Shown: piece by piece, positions 11,971-24,164 of the stretch | Layout of the letters: each line of letters begins with the position of its first letter | How positions within the stretch are numbered: position 1 is the stretch's first letter | From: Calliopsis andreniformis | Lineage: Eukaryota; Arthropoda; Insecta; Hymenoptera; Andrenidae | Assembly: GCF_051401765.1 (NCBI RefSeq) | Contig: NC_135069.1 | Span: 10,766,501-10,830,500, forward strand | Direction: 5' to 3' | Length of the DNA stretch: 64,000 bases | Notes under the pieces: model-generated | Databases searched by the model: none | What the model saw: the letters and a program-made list of their open reading frames with translations, nothing else | Told to the model about the DNA's origin: nothing | Position numbers and translations under genes: made by a program

Positions 11971-12779
11971 TTACGAGCATCCGTATCAAACATCCAATGA
12001 TACCAGCAAACACCGCGTTTGCCATGTCTGCGGCTCCTTGAACCCGACCGAGCACTCGAACGTGCAGGCGATCGTGGGCGCGAATCCCTATCGCGGCGCG
12101 AAGGGCGAACGTCAGACGTCAATTCTTGCCGAATTGCCGAGATTTCCTGGCGTAAAGATATCGCTAATTGTGCCATCTTCATACTTAATAATGCCTCGAG
12201 ATCATTGGCAGGAGCAGAATTTACCTCGGAGATTTGCACTCTGGGAGTTGACGATTCAGCAATCGCATCTGCAAGCTCGGCAACCTTGTCCAACTCCACG
12301 TCCCTCTGCGTCGCTAAGACTACCTGCATTCCTTGGGGAAGTCGTCCCATCCAGAGGGTCCGCAAGACAGAATCAGGCACCGCCGTCCCAGCTAATCCAC
12401 GCAGGTGTCTCAGGAACTGCGAAGGCTTGCGGTCTCCGATCTCCTCATGTTCGAGCAGACGTCGTGTCTTCTGCTCCTGCGACGAACTCAAACGACGTAT
12501 CAGCTCCGTTTTTAATTTTTGATATGGCTCCAACGGTGGTGGATTCATAATAATGTCTCGGACCTCCGCGGCGTACTGTGGAGGTAGAGCACCCAAGATA
12601 TACCCGAACTTGGTATTTTCTAGGGTTACTCCAGACGCTTCGAAGCTGCGTTCCGACATCCCGAACCACATCTCCGGATCGGAAGGGCAGAATTCGGGAA
12701 TCCGAACCGCTACGCGATCCACCGAAGGTGCTCCAACGCCAAGAGAATCGTTAGTCACCTGACCTGTAGCCATCTTCAC
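11919..12779 (-). CDS. gag: Gag, structural protein of the retrotransposon
   Basis: A 286-residue open frame starting 106 bp after the primer binding site. The N-terminal two thirds (about 25-190) resemble the capsid-like region of insect Ty3/gypsy Gags, with the [12 protein letters not shown] segment at about 29-40. A basic Arg/Ser-rich stretch (about 225-253) precedes a zinc-finger-like motif with Cys258, His261, Cys271 and Cys275. This is not the usual CCHC knuckle but the Cys-His-Cys-Cys variant I associate with the CsRn1 group. The finger is followed by AGNDQGSR and the stop. The last 17 codons overlap the pol frame and contain the slippery site. It would assemble the particle and bind the element RNA. 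The ATG at 12779 is the first in the frame; a second in-frame ATG follows two codons later. Confidence 0.92.
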   Translation of the reverse strand: MKMATGQVTNDSLGVGAPSVDRVAVRIPEFCPSDPEMWFGMSERSFEASGVTLENTKFGYILGALPPQYAAEVRDIIMNPPPLEPYQKLKTELIRRLSSSQEQKTRRLLEHEEIGDRKPSQFLRHLRGLAGTAVPDSVLRTLWMGRLPQGMQVVLATQRDVELDKVAELADAIAESSTPRVQISEVNSAPANDLEALLSMKMAQLAISLRQEISAIRQELTSDVRPSRRDRDSRPRSPARSSARSGSRSRRHGKRGVCWYHWMFDTDARKCIAPCTFNAGNDQGSR

Positions 12780-12884
12780 TCACAGTTCTTATATATACAC
12801 TGAGTCACTAAAAATAAAAAATCTACGCGGATAACACTGTTCAGTTTCTACCGTTGTAATGTCCACCACAATCAACAGTCACCG

Positions 12885-12902
12885 ATCACGTCGGGGTCAC
12901 CA
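12885..12902 (-). other. Primer binding site for tRNA-Trp
   Basis: The plus strand reads ATCACGTCGGGGTCACCA, which is the 3' end of animal tRNA-Trp (T-arm and acceptor arm) plus the added CCA. In element sense this is an 18-nt complementary primer site starting TGGTGACCCC. It begins 5 nt inside the 5' LTR (spacer 12903-12907). The tRNA identity comes from remembered tRNA-Trp sequence. Confidence 0.9.
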
Positions 12903-12907
12903 ATAAT

Positions 12908-13369
12908 TGAGGTGGTTAATCAATAGACACATAAATGTGGTTAACTAAAAACTGGTTTTATTAGCACGATGAAGTGTAACCTACAGCAGTTTGACTCCGA
13001 CCGTTTTCGCGCCCTCACATCATCCCTTCTTATACCTTACAAACTAGAGAAAGTAACAGGAAGAAAGAAGGATGGAAAGAGGGCTGGAAAACGAAGAGGA
13101 AAGCGGACAGAACAGAGAGAAAAGTGGAGAAAGTAAAAAGGGGAAAATTGTCCTGAGCCTCGCGCGGATCTGGCCGCCAGATGTAACTGACGATGACCAG
13201 ACCCGTGCCAATCCTTGGGATCGGATGTAGAAAGAATAGGCAGGAAATTGTAAAGCATTAGAAGAAAAGGTTAAGAACAGCGAAAGTTGAAGAGAAAGTC
13301 AGAACAGAAAACGGAAATGGAAATTGAGAAAAAATGACAAGGCCGTGGTGGCAGTGCCGAACTGCCACA
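12908..13369 (-). repeat. 5' LTR (462 bp) with element promoter
   Basis: I see no mismatch to 8245-8706. A TATAAG box in element sense lies at 13034-13029 and the AATAAA signal at 12962-12957. This predicts a short R region in between, a U3 of about 340 bp and a short U5. The gag leader follows on the lower-coordinate side. Confidence 0.95.
13029..13034 (-). promoter_or_regulatory. Putative TATA box of the 5' LTR
   Basis: Element-sense GGTATAAGAAGGG. It lies about 70 nt before the poly(A) signal, fitting a compact U3-R boundary. The transcription start has not been located. Confidence 0.45.
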
Positions 13370-13373
13370 GTAC
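13370..13373. repeat. Target-site duplication GTAC (right copy)
   Basis: Exact match to 8241-8244, directly next to the terminal CA of the 5' LTR. Confidence 0.9.
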
Positions 13374-16009
13374 AAATGAAATGTATTGTAGATTCTAGAT
13401 CGAGGAGATTGAAGTGCCACCCAATATTCATAATCTGAAGAAACCAGCAAATTTTTCACGTTTGATCAAACTTCTTGATCGAATTGTTCGGTGAGAAAAA
13501 TGAATTGAAAGTGAGCGAGACATACATACAACACGTAGCGAGGAACGATAATCGGAAGTGATAAGGTCAGCGCTTGCAATACCTTGTCAGCTATGAAAAA
13601 TTTCTAATTCTAGTTCGTATCGTCATTGCATGTTCTTGAAAATATATATTACCACCAGTTTGCTATTGCCAACATTTTTTTGTTAACATAAGAATAATGT
13701 ACTCAGTAATCGACACCTTTAATAAAACTTGGCACACTACTTCTTCTCGAAAATAATTCATAATGATACATTTTCGGTGGTGAAAGATTTCAAATTAAAA
13801 CTTTAAGTTCAAGATAATTTTATAGTAAATGTTGATAACTGGATTAATATCGACTGTTGGGTGCTTTACCCTATTTAGATGACTTTTAATTATGACTGAT
13901 TTACAATTGATCTACAAAACATAACAACTACTTAAACTAGACATAATTAAATTAATTTACATAACGCAATATGATAAACCTCTTTTTAGTAGAAAAATAT
14001 TAGGGAACTATGATTATTTAATATTGTGAGGAAGATAAGTATAGTGAAAATATATAAATGTGTGAATTATCAGTAAGACGTGTGTGCACATTAAGTATAA
14101 TTGCATCTGGTGTTTAATAACCCACGATAAGGATACAAATGTCAAATGTAATAATTTGTAGTTTAATGAAAAACATGTATGTAATCCGATATACAATAGA
14201 AATCAAAGTATCATTTTATATCTTTTGCTGATTGACTCTTACTGGCATGAATGAAAAATTAAATTACATCCACTATATCAATGAGTAGTTTTATTAGCAT
14301 TTTTCGCATCTAGTATATAATTATGTAAACGAATATTCATAAAAGCACATAATTCATAAAAGTAATTTCTAATATGTTATTGAAAGCAATTTAAAGTTTG
14401 AAAGAGTTTGATTTTGTAATGATTGTAATTCGTTTTAAAATGGAAATAGAGATTAAATATATCATGTTAGATTTCAATCGTTCAAACATGCATTCACTAT
14501 ACCTACATTACTCATGCGATTCAAGATTTTCATGATAACTTTGATCGCATTCATTTCAGTATTTGTTAATTTAATTTACTACCTAGGCATACAAAAGTGA
14601 AATTGACATTAAATGAAAAATGGTTTTGTTGTTGTTCGACAATTTAATGCTGCATAGAAGAAAACAGAATTATTGTTTGTAAGAATAGAATTACGTATTA
14701 ACTAAAATTTTAGGTAGGTAACATGTATATGTCATTTATCTATTTTAAGGAAAGAAGATTTAAGAGGAAGATTTTAGGGTAATCAAAAATCATAGATAGT
14801 GATTCCTTCTAAGACTAAAAACAAAAAATATATACATACTTGACTTAACACATTCGAAAATATGTAGTTTAGAAAAGAGGTTTGAATTTGAACAAACTGC
14901 TTTAATTTAAAAGATATTCAGAGCGTTTGAGAGCCAGTAATACAAGCAGAAAGCTGCTGTTTGTGTGTAACAGAAAAATTAATCAGAAATAAAGAATATA
15001 ATTATTTGTTAACGTCCCTCGTTTTCTAAAAAATTCAGTTTGAATTTCATTGAATTTCAGTTTGAATTTCAGTATACATGTATACTGAAACATAATTTTA
15101 GGCACTTGAAGGATATAATGGACCAAAAAGATACGAATAATAAATTTTTGTTAAACCGCGACATTTTTGGGTCGACTGTATACAAAGTGTTACAGAACGT
15201 TTTTACTTTACAGCAAATAAGGTCAATGGTCAAACAGTTACTGTGATCTTGCGTTCATTGATCACTAACTATCTCCCGTTCGAACAGAATTGCATTGCTG
15301 ATAACATAACTTATGATTGGTTCTACGTATTGCTTCCAAATCACGATTGCGATTGATTGAATTGATGTTGCATCTGTGTCAGATATCTGCTAACTAATTA
15401 TGCTTCTCAAACACTTAGTGCTGTATTTCTGTGCACTCATGTTTGTTGAGAATTCAGAAACAGTTTTCTTGAAAATAAAGTACAATACCTTCCTGATTTT
15501 AGGGCACCCTACATTTATTCTAAGACTTATAGTAGTCACTTTATTAACTGGTATAAATAAAGCATCAGTTCCTATTTTCATCAATTCTTAAGCACACTAA
15601 CAAATATCAGAATATTGATCCTCTTAATCCAACAGAATTTACTCTGTCTTGTAACAAGACAGTAGTTACACCTAAATAGAGTTACAGCAAAGAGTAGACA
15701 GTAAACAATAGAATTGCACCTAACTCGATATAATCTATTTTGCTTTATCTATTTTACTAATCCATTTACATAAGAACTAATTATTTCACGTACACGCTAT
15801 GGTGTTCCATTTATAAACGTTTAAATATAAGCACAAAAACACAACCATAGATACTCCACAAAAAACGAAACTGAGTAACATCCATTAAAAGTACGAATTT
15901 CTAAATTCAAGAAGTCTAATTACAGTTGCCATTTAATTGCATAAATATTTAATTCATGACACAGTATTTATTTAACACAGTTGCACGATTCGACAGAATA
16001 AAAAATGGG
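13374..16009. other. Intergenic AT-rich DNA
   Basis: No supportable gene. A short direct duplication of 'tgaatttca' type words lies near 15040-15075. The remainder is unremarkable. Confidence 0.6.
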
Positions 16010-16400
16010 CCTTCACGTACATTAGGTTCGTTTTTCGCGAAGAATACAAGCGACGTACACTAATGCACGATGATAATTCTTATCTCTTCGTATACGGGTA
16101 TTCAGTTTTCATTGCATGAAGGAGCATTTACTGGGAAACCCCACAGGGCGAGAAACGGGACACGAAGTAGCTCGCAAATGTTCACCTTGCTCGAATGTGG
16201 AACATCGATTGACCGGTGAGCCGTGTGTGAGGTCGTTTGTTCTTTAATAGGAAGGCGGCTGGGGTTTGAGTGGGTGGTAGATGAAACAAAACTCGTCTGA
16301 GAAGCTCGCTACTGGCAACGAAGGGGAGGAAAGTCAAATTCGTTTGGTAGCTTCAGTAGCTACGAAGTGGGGTGGTTTTCGTGGCAGACTTTTCTTTATT
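16010..16400. other. GC-richer island, possible regulatory element
   Basis: Mixed-composition sequence with CpG-containing words (ttttcgcgaag, gggcgagaaacgggac, gaccggtgagccgtg, gaaggcggctggggt) between AT-rich flanks. No open frame of note. It could be an enhancer, a promoter or exon of an unseen gene, or a TE fragment. Confidence 0.3.
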
Positions 16401-18149
16401 TCGCTTGAAATAGAATATAAAATTGATAACGTAATATATGATTGATTAAAGAAACAAGATCAAACAATGTATACTTCCCAATTTATGTAATTATAGTAAG
16501 ATAAGATACAGATAGAATTAAGTTGAAATACGCTAACAATGTAAACTCATACAAATCATAGTGGTTGTTAATAACCTATGATATTGATGCAACCTAAAAT
16601 AAATAAATTATATAAAAAAAAAAGATCGTTAGGATAATATAGCAATACTGTTTATTAATCATTCTTTTAAACTGAATACGTTTTTGGGGTTTGATATCCA
16701 AAGACTTCATACAAATCTTTCAAAAAGTTCATTTACAGCTCATTATTCATGTATCTTATAGATTTATAAAGTATAGAGAGTGTTTAGAACAGTATAGAAT
16801 AGTCTCTTAGGATCGATTATCAAAACAATGAAAGAAGGACCTGCACACACATCTATGCTTAATAACACTTAAGTCTTCATTTATACATACATACATTATT
16901 TAGTATTTCTTAAAATACAAGCCTTAAACACTTGTACAATAACAGTATCCACAAACTTAAGAAAATAAAAAAACAAGCTGCAATTATACGATGTATTTTG
17001 CGTCAAGTAACATATCTTACGTTTAAACATTAAAAATTGAAATATTAGAGTTATTGTAACGTTAATTTCTTATGATCACCTCTTTAAACTATTTATTACA
17101 ACAGTGTTCATAACTTAATAATATGTAAACCTTTTCAATATATGTATTTGCTATAATTAAGTATAATTAATAATAGAGATAATATATTATCCAAACTAGT
17201 TCATAAATTCTGTAAAAGTTTTGACCACAGTAAAACATATTTCTGTAAACCACAAGTTTAGTTTATCGTTTTGAGTGAATGTGTTTATTTAAAATTATTC
17301 ATTAATTATTATCATAATTCTAACTGTTGTTAACTTCAATATTCTCGGGATATATGCACGCAGATCATCCTTCTTTTTCCTTCTGTTTGTGCGAATGACC
17401 TTCCTATGTATGCTGCTGATAAATGGTTGTCAGTCGTTGATACTGATGATAAGGTACACGGCTGGTATTGTAAGTCTCAATGGCATGAGTCGGACTATTT
17501 TGAATTAAATATTATAGAGGAAAGGGTAGGAACATAAGATAAGGAAGACATATGCGACACCAAGATTCTGATCTACATACAGTACTGACACTTTTAACAA
17601 TGAAAGTTAAGTATTATGAAGATAATAATACCCACGAATAGCCATTATCGTTTAATGTTCTTTTGTTTAATAGACATTTCCTGTTTGGCCACAATAGAAA
17701 GTTTTTTCGCGCGTATATTGAAGTAAAGTTCACTTCAATTTATTTTCTGCTTTTTTCACAAAAACATAGAAAGTTACTAATTCTATAATAATTGCAATTT
17801 CAAAATATACGAGGGGATTTATGGTACTTTGTTTCTTGAAGGGTGATGTAACGACGAAAAGTAAAATGAGTTGGTAGTAATATGTGAGACTAATATTTTA
17901 ATATAATGATATTACGAATATAGTACTATTAAATAATATTATAATAAATTCCATAACACATATTCCAGGGATAAATTATGGATTCAACGCTTGTTGTGCG
18001 AATTGTGAGCCAATAACGAGTCTGCAGGTCCAGAAAGCGAAATTTATATACGCGATTTGTAAATCTAAATAAATTGTAATCACGTTGTTATATTTAATAT
18101 TTTTACGGGATTAAATTTTTGTATAAACACTTTAACGTAGTCTCAATTT
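16401..18149. other. Intergenic AT-rich DNA
   Basis: No gene or bounded repeat recognised. Confidence 0.55.
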
Positions 18150-18699
18150 ATTTTTCTCTATAGTATTAGAGGAAGCGAAAGCTGAAACGCAATTTCGTCT
18201 ATCTTCATTTTCGCCTTATTTTAGCATGTAGAATCGCATCATAAAATTTCTGAAACTTTTTCTTTATGAAAAATTAAGAAAAATATAAGGAATAAAATTT
18301 GTTTGTTTTTAGATTAGTTTTCGAGATAATCTGGATTGGACATTCGCCCCATATTCCCATATTTCCATATTTCCATTTCAGGCTCCCAAAACTCGGATAA
18401 TTCCCAATTTGTGTAAGTCATCATCGTGGTAACTTAACGAAATCTGAGTATTCACTATGAACTGATGATTTGAATAATATACCAAAAGTCATAAAACATT
18501 GTTTATAATACGGTAGACATTATAGATCGCTGGGTGAATCGTATCTTAGCTGTAATCTCGTATAATATGGAATTTTCAAACTCGATTATCTCGAAAACTA
18601 AATCGGAAACGCAAAAGTTTTATTCTTCATTTTTTTTCTTATCTTTTTTTATAAAGAATCATCTCCTGCGCGCTCGTACATGTATTCGGAAACACCCTG
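18150..18699. mobile_element. Fold-back / TIR repeat remnant
   Basis: The segment around 18241-18335 (plus strand ending TTTTCGAGATAATC) is the imperfect reverse complement of about 18580-18660 (beginning GATTATCTCGAAAACTAAA). This makes an imperfect inverted repeat of roughly 90 bp around about 240 bp of interior. The right edge reads CGGAAACACCCTGTA, a terminus style seen in TA-inserting elements. A matching left terminus was not found, so this is probably truncated. Part of the left side (TTTTAGCATGTAGAATCG near 18220) recurs at 56430-56448, indicating a dispersed family. Confidence 0.5.
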
Positions 18700-18705
18700 T
18701 ATGAA

Positions 18706-21700
18706 AATATTGTGGTAGTAAAATATGTTCAGTGAAGAATTCACGCATCAGAATCGATGATTTATTAAATTTCTGGATCGAACAGGTCGACAAAGAGAGT
18801 AAATTAAAATGAAGAAAGACAAAGCAATCTGCAGCTGGCGAGTGACGGCCGAGATTGATGAGGCCGCTGTTTGAGGTGTCAATCACTCTTGAAAATTCAA
18901 ATTTTCATATATTTCGATAAACCTTTGTAAGTTATGTGTGTTACTAATCGATCGTTTAGATTTTTAAATGACTACCAAATCCTTAATGTGACATTATTTA
19001 AATAAGTTTCATTTAAATTTAATAACATGAAATTAATTTGCACAACGTAAGTATTGGTCAAATGATGTATGAGTAAAAATGATTTAAATGACGTTGCATT
19101 TGAAAATATCGCGATAGAAAAAAATCTTGCTAATATTTAATAATACAAGTATTGCAAATATGAATAAACTTTACAGATGTATATAAATTATTTAATTGTA
19201 CATTTATTTAAATAGTATTTGTTTCTAAGTTATTAAAAGGTATTTCAATACACATTACTTACAATACTGGTTGTAAAAAAATAATTTGTTATTTAACGTT
19301 TTGGCTACCTTATGGCGGAATTTAATAGAACGTTTACAATAATCATAATTAATAACTTTTATGTCATCCTTTTTCTATAGTAATCTTTAACTAAGACAAT
19401 TGTTAAGAATGTTCATAAACATACGAATTACTATTATTTATAGTTATATACAAATATGTTACTTTAAAAGCATTATTGGTGAAATTATTAAGGTGGTTTC
19501 AATGATGTATTTCATCCCGTATTATTGATACAAAATGTATTAATCAGTACTTGTTCCTCAATAATACAAAGTGTATAAATTATGACCCTAGTAATGATAC
19601 ATTAATTGAAAAATATCGTATTATATATGATATTTTTATTATCATCCTAAAACATCAAGAAACTCTGAATAGGGACGAGTAGTATTATACTGTATGCTTT
19701 CAGACAAATATGAACAGTATAACAAAGGGAAAAGATGTCGCAACTTTTAATGAGTACTATGTTCCAATTAAAAGTCTTCAAATAAACTTTGAACAGATTC
19801 TGTTCCGTTTATATGTATCTTTGTAACAAAGAAATATCAGAAGGTACATTCATGTTAACCTGGAATATACATAGAATACCACAATAAAATTAATTAGCTA
19901 TAAGCGGCAGTGTATGTAAACTGATACGAAACTGTATCTCCTTGACAGCGAACAACGCTTTTGCACATAACATAATTCACCTTTATAAGCTTTTGTAATC
20001 CAGATCAAGACAGAGCTCAGTAAAAAGATAAAAAAGAAGGAATTTTATGAAAATGCAATAAAAAATAAATGATTTCTGATAAGTTCCTGTAAGATTTATT
20101 CAAAGAAACACACATTTAAAAATGGTAATTGAAGAGTGAGAAATACGCAAAATAACGTAAGGTTGAAGAGAAGCCGCTCTTATTAATAATTACTTAACGT
20201 AGGCCGCAACAGAAGACGGGCTTTATCTTCCTGCAAGGTCAAGTGAAACCATAGAAATTGATTCTTTAAAAAATAAAACAACAGGAAGAATGCTTCTCAA
20301 CAAAGGAAAAACTTTTCCAGAGAACTTAGCTGCAACCTGCGTTTGAAAGTTTGTTGCAGTCGTTTAATATCACATCGAACCATAAAAAAGGGTGTAAAGT
20401 TTAGCGCGAAGTGTTAGCAGGGAATACAATTTCTCGGATAACACAGGTCCAAAGTTTGCCAAGTTAGACTGTACAGGAGCAAACTTTGGCAAATTCGAAA
20501 GGATGGATAAGATTCAATTTTGATTGCAACTTCAAGGACGGAGGTGTTAAAAGTGGAGGTGCTCCTTTACAGTCGATTACCTTGCTTTTACCTTTGTGCT
20601 TGGAATAGATCAAAACGGGAACCCCTTTCGCGACGAGCAAAGCGAATTTGTGAGGGTCCAACTGCATCAGGTTATTACGGTACGAAGCACCTGGACTGCT
20701 CGAAATCGTTAAAGAATTATGCTACAGTATTATTAGCTCGTTAAGGTGACATTTTTAGGAACAATGTATTAATTTAATCCTAATTATATGGGGAAATATA
20801 CCTTCTATTCGACACTGACCCAGTTCTCACAGTTTTTTACGAATTTAACTTAAAATGAAGGTTCGAGGTTGAAGTTTATAAAAATTCGATATAATAACGA
20901 TAATACTACATACATGCTATACGTATATTATACAAGTTTTATGAAAACAAATAATTTGCTAGCTTTTACTCTCAATGTCGATTACTGAATACTTTATTCT
21001 AGTTATTGACAAGGAGACTACAGCTTTTTTCACGAAATTTCAAGCGAAGAAAGCTTCCCAGATATATGTATATTCATTTTTAAATAAATTGTCATTTTGT
21101 ACGATTCATCAAATTGAATACACCAATATTTAATTTTAGGAGCATGAGGTCAGAATTTTACGAGAATATTTCATGAAATATTTGAAGATCTGAAAATTTG
21201 AATACTAGATAATTTGAACATTTCAATATCTAATAATTTGAAAATGAAGGAATTGAAACATTTTAATATTTGAAAATTTTTTAATTTTTAAGTCTACCAA
21301 TCGTTCAGAAACATAATACAGACACATTAAATTCAATTATTAATATACCGTAAGTTATTGGCATGTACTCCAAAACGAGAGTTTTAGCATATTTTGCAAA
21401 CTGGCAAAAACTCATTGAAAAATAAATGTCACTATGAAACACAAGACACAACAAATGATATCGATTAAAACAGTAATTTCTACATGAATGAACGCATTTT
21501 TATCGGTTTGATGGAACCGTCCTTGGTTATTTTTCAGTTAGTAATTCTAAATTCCAATTTAAAGTAGTTTAATAGCAGCAATATTTCGTCTTAGTTTTAT
21601 CAAAAATATCTTGTGTACCTAATAAAAATCCTCTGAGCAACGTTAGACGTACAATACAAAAATTTCATTTTTCATATAGAGTAATACGTGTACACAGTTC

Positions 21701-23379
21701 CTATTCAGTAATATACATATAAATCGGTCATTGGATACAAGCATCAAGTTCAAGTAGCTGATGGCTTCCTAGTTGGCCGATCTAAGAAAGTGTAGTACAT
21801 ATGTATGTATGTATTTCAGCTGCCTTGTTTCAGTCTACTAAGACTTTTCATTAAAATATAGAATTTTCATTGAAGGCTCATTAAAAGTTTAACTGGCATA
21901 AGTAGTTATCAAAATGCCTGTTAATTCAATTGACAACTTTCTAACCGCCAGAATTACGTTCAACTTATAAAAGTTGGCCAGTCTTTCATGTTTATCTGTG
22001 TTATCTGTGAAAGTGGCTGATATGGTATTATCAACCAGGAAAGTGAACGGAATTTATCGAAAACATATAAAATGAGGCAATAGTGAATACTGACCCCTAT
22101 GCACAGATACAGCTTATTATTGTCTAGTAATGGAAAGCAGTAAGAGGGATATTTAACATACATTCTTTAATACAAATTCAAATCCTATTATCTACGTAAA
22201 AATATTGTTTAATATCAGGTAATACGATTGTATTTATCAATAGCATCAATTAAATCAAATCTATGATTGATCAAATTAATTAGACAAATTAACGAAAAAT
22301 TTGTGATAGTTTCGAATGATATTTCCTATGCTTACTATAATTACATATAATTAAAAATTTGTAACCGAAGTTCAATAGAGATTTATTTTCATTAAGACCA
22401 TTGGTACTTTTTAATATCAATTATGAATTATGCAATATACAACATTCCCTCAATGCAAGCCCATCGTTGTTAATATTTCTTGGGTCTGTAGTTTATTCTG
22501 TCGTTTTCTTACTATTCTTATTTTCGATAAAGTAGAAATATATCTCTAGTATCAATGTAACAAATTGATTGCATAGACTTAATTCGAATTTGCGAAGGAG
22601 TAATTCTACATACTAAAGTAAGATGAAATTGCATTTGTAGATTCGTTTCTAAAAAACGTTTAAAATTTACGTGAATGTATATAATTGAAGACTTATTGAT
22701 TATTCTACTGTCAACATGCATTATGTAGTTTTGAAATAGACACAGAGGAGTCAGTAAAATAAGTCTCGAGTTAGATATATTTAGAGTGTACTTCAGGCAT
22801 TTTCTCAACAATTAATAACTCGAAAACGAAGCCTCTTTGAAGGAAGAAACTTTGAAAAGTATTGTTCCTTTCTTAAACCATAATGATACTAATTAACTTG
22901 ACGGTTTGAATTCAGGAATCTCGATACAAGAAGAAACCAATACTACAGTTATTAAATGTAAAGAAGATATCATGAAGTATTGAACATCAAATACCATCAA
23001 TTGTCTTTGAATATATTTCAAGTCTTTAATTAAAAGTGCTATTATTTTGTCCCACAAAACTTGGTTCATAATTCAGTTTTTTGAATAACATAATAAATAG
23101 GTTGACAAGATCTAATTTTCTTTCATTTTACCATGTTTATAAAGACAGTCTAAAAAAGTACACATACAAGACAATTACAATGCTTACTTAAATAAAAATT
23201 AGCAACATTTTAATGTGTGCTATTCTTTTATCCCGAAATGTATAACTAAAAGAATTGTGATTATATTAAGCTCATTTTCGGCTAGACCTTAATTTAAAGA
23301 AATTCGTAACAAAGCTTCCTAGGCCACAATCTATATAGTAAAAATAATAAATGAATAAAAGAAAAATATTGCCTATGCT
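18706..23379. other. Intergenic AT-rich DNA
   Basis: No supportable gene. It contains a perfect 11-bp inverted pair at 20449-20459 and 20479-20489 (CCAAAGTTTGC, 19-nt spacer) and a degenerate 'atttgaa' simple-repeat patch at 21180-21290. Confidence 0.55.
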
Positions 23380-23720
23380 TTGAATCCCAGTAACCGTGAA
23401 GCCGCCCTTAGAGGATTCTCAGGGACCAGCTCAACCAATATAGGGAGGCCAATGATCCCGCTCTTTGTGGGGTTGCCAGGATATAAGTTTCGCGATAGGA
23501 CAGACGGCGCCAAGCTCTGTCTCCTTGCCATTAGGGAAGCCTACATTCTACCCAACATGATCACGGTTCTTTGCACGTGGATCGTACACAGACTAGACTT
23601 AACGTGCAGCACGTGACTGTATGCGCGTAGGACGACACGATCTCCACGAATTAAATTGTTTTTCGTAACTCCTGATCGGGGTTGCGTCCTTGGACGCCCG
23701 CTGTTCCCGTTAGCCCGGGG
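23380..23720. other. GC-rich block upstream of GDAP2, identity unknown
   Basis: This block is clearly richer in GC than its surroundings. It contains two CACGTG E-boxes (23574-23579 and 23610-23615) and a small GCGTCC-TT-GGACGC hairpin near 23685. A 78-codon open frame spans much of it but matches no family I know and has no splice context. It may be a distal promoter element, a non-coding exon, or a solo LTR-like relic. No paired termini were found. Confidence 0.35.
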
Positions 23721-23929
23721 TGTGACCTAGATTTCTATCGACGGAGTTGTTTATTTTTAGGTTTCCGTGATATTGGAGATAGTTCGTGTCAGCAACTATT
23801 TTGTCTTCAGTTTAAAGCTCTTTCACTATCCTTCATGTCTCAGGTTCTTTCCAGGGCATTCTTTAACGCCAACATTCTTCCACATATATATGTAATAGGA
23901 TATTAATATCCATCTTATGTCATTTCAAT

Positions 23930-24164
23930 ATGTAGTGACGGATGACACGTTGAATGCAATTTGAATTTCGCGGTATTGTGTCGTGCGTGGCGCATGCGTG
24001 ACATTTGATAGATGACATTTCCTGTGACAGAATAACAAAGTGGATTCGAACGAATGATGTGGAAAGATAGTGGAGACGGGAATGAAAGGCTTTGTGAATG
24101 TTTTGAAAAACTTATACAAAATTTATTTCGAATCGTTTTGAGTATTAGTTGACAGAAAAATGAG
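23930..24164 (+). promoter_or_regulatory. Putative GDAP2 promoter and non-coding first exon
   Basis: A CpG-containing patch carries GCGCATGCGT at 23990-23999, one base from the NRF-1/Ewg palindrome common in housekeeping promoters. About 160 bp downstream is a plausible splice donor, GAG|GTTAGA after 24164. That would give a 214-bp intron ending at the acceptor TTTCAG (24373-24378), similar in size to the gene's other short introns. The first coding exon starts right after a 3' splice site, so some upstream non-coding exon must exist. That it is this one is inference. Confidence 0.4.

Larger units (their letters stand above)
8245..13369 (-). mobile_element. Complete Ty3/gypsy LTR retrotransposon, CsRn1-like
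   Basis: This 5125-bp element reads on the minus strand in the order 5' LTR, tRNA-Trp primer site, gag, pol (protease, reverse transcriptase, RNase H, integrase), short purine tract, 3' LTR. Both LTRs are 462 bp and I found no difference between them. They carry TG...CA ends and a GTAC target duplication. Both reading frames are open throughout and all catalytic motifs are present, so it looks recently inserted and potentially active. There is no env gene: pol stops 27 bp before the 3' LTR. A tRNA-Trp primer together with a Gag finger of the Cys-His-Cys-Cys type is, from memory, the hallmark of the CsRn1 group within Ty3/gypsy. The clade call is therefore from established knowledge, and a reverse-transcriptase tree would settle it. 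It lies about 11 kb upstream of the GDAP2 homologue, in opposite orientation. Confidence 0.95.

Noticed and set aside
12019..12550. Two overlapping plus-strand frames of 167 and 170 codons
   Set aside because: Both are antisense to gag; overlapping frames in different registers cannot both be real and neither resembles a protein family.
12881..12902. Fragment of a tRNA-Trp gene
   Set aside because: Only the 3' end plus CCA is present and it abuts the LTR; it is the retrotransposon primer site, since nuclear tRNA genes do not encode CCA in animals.
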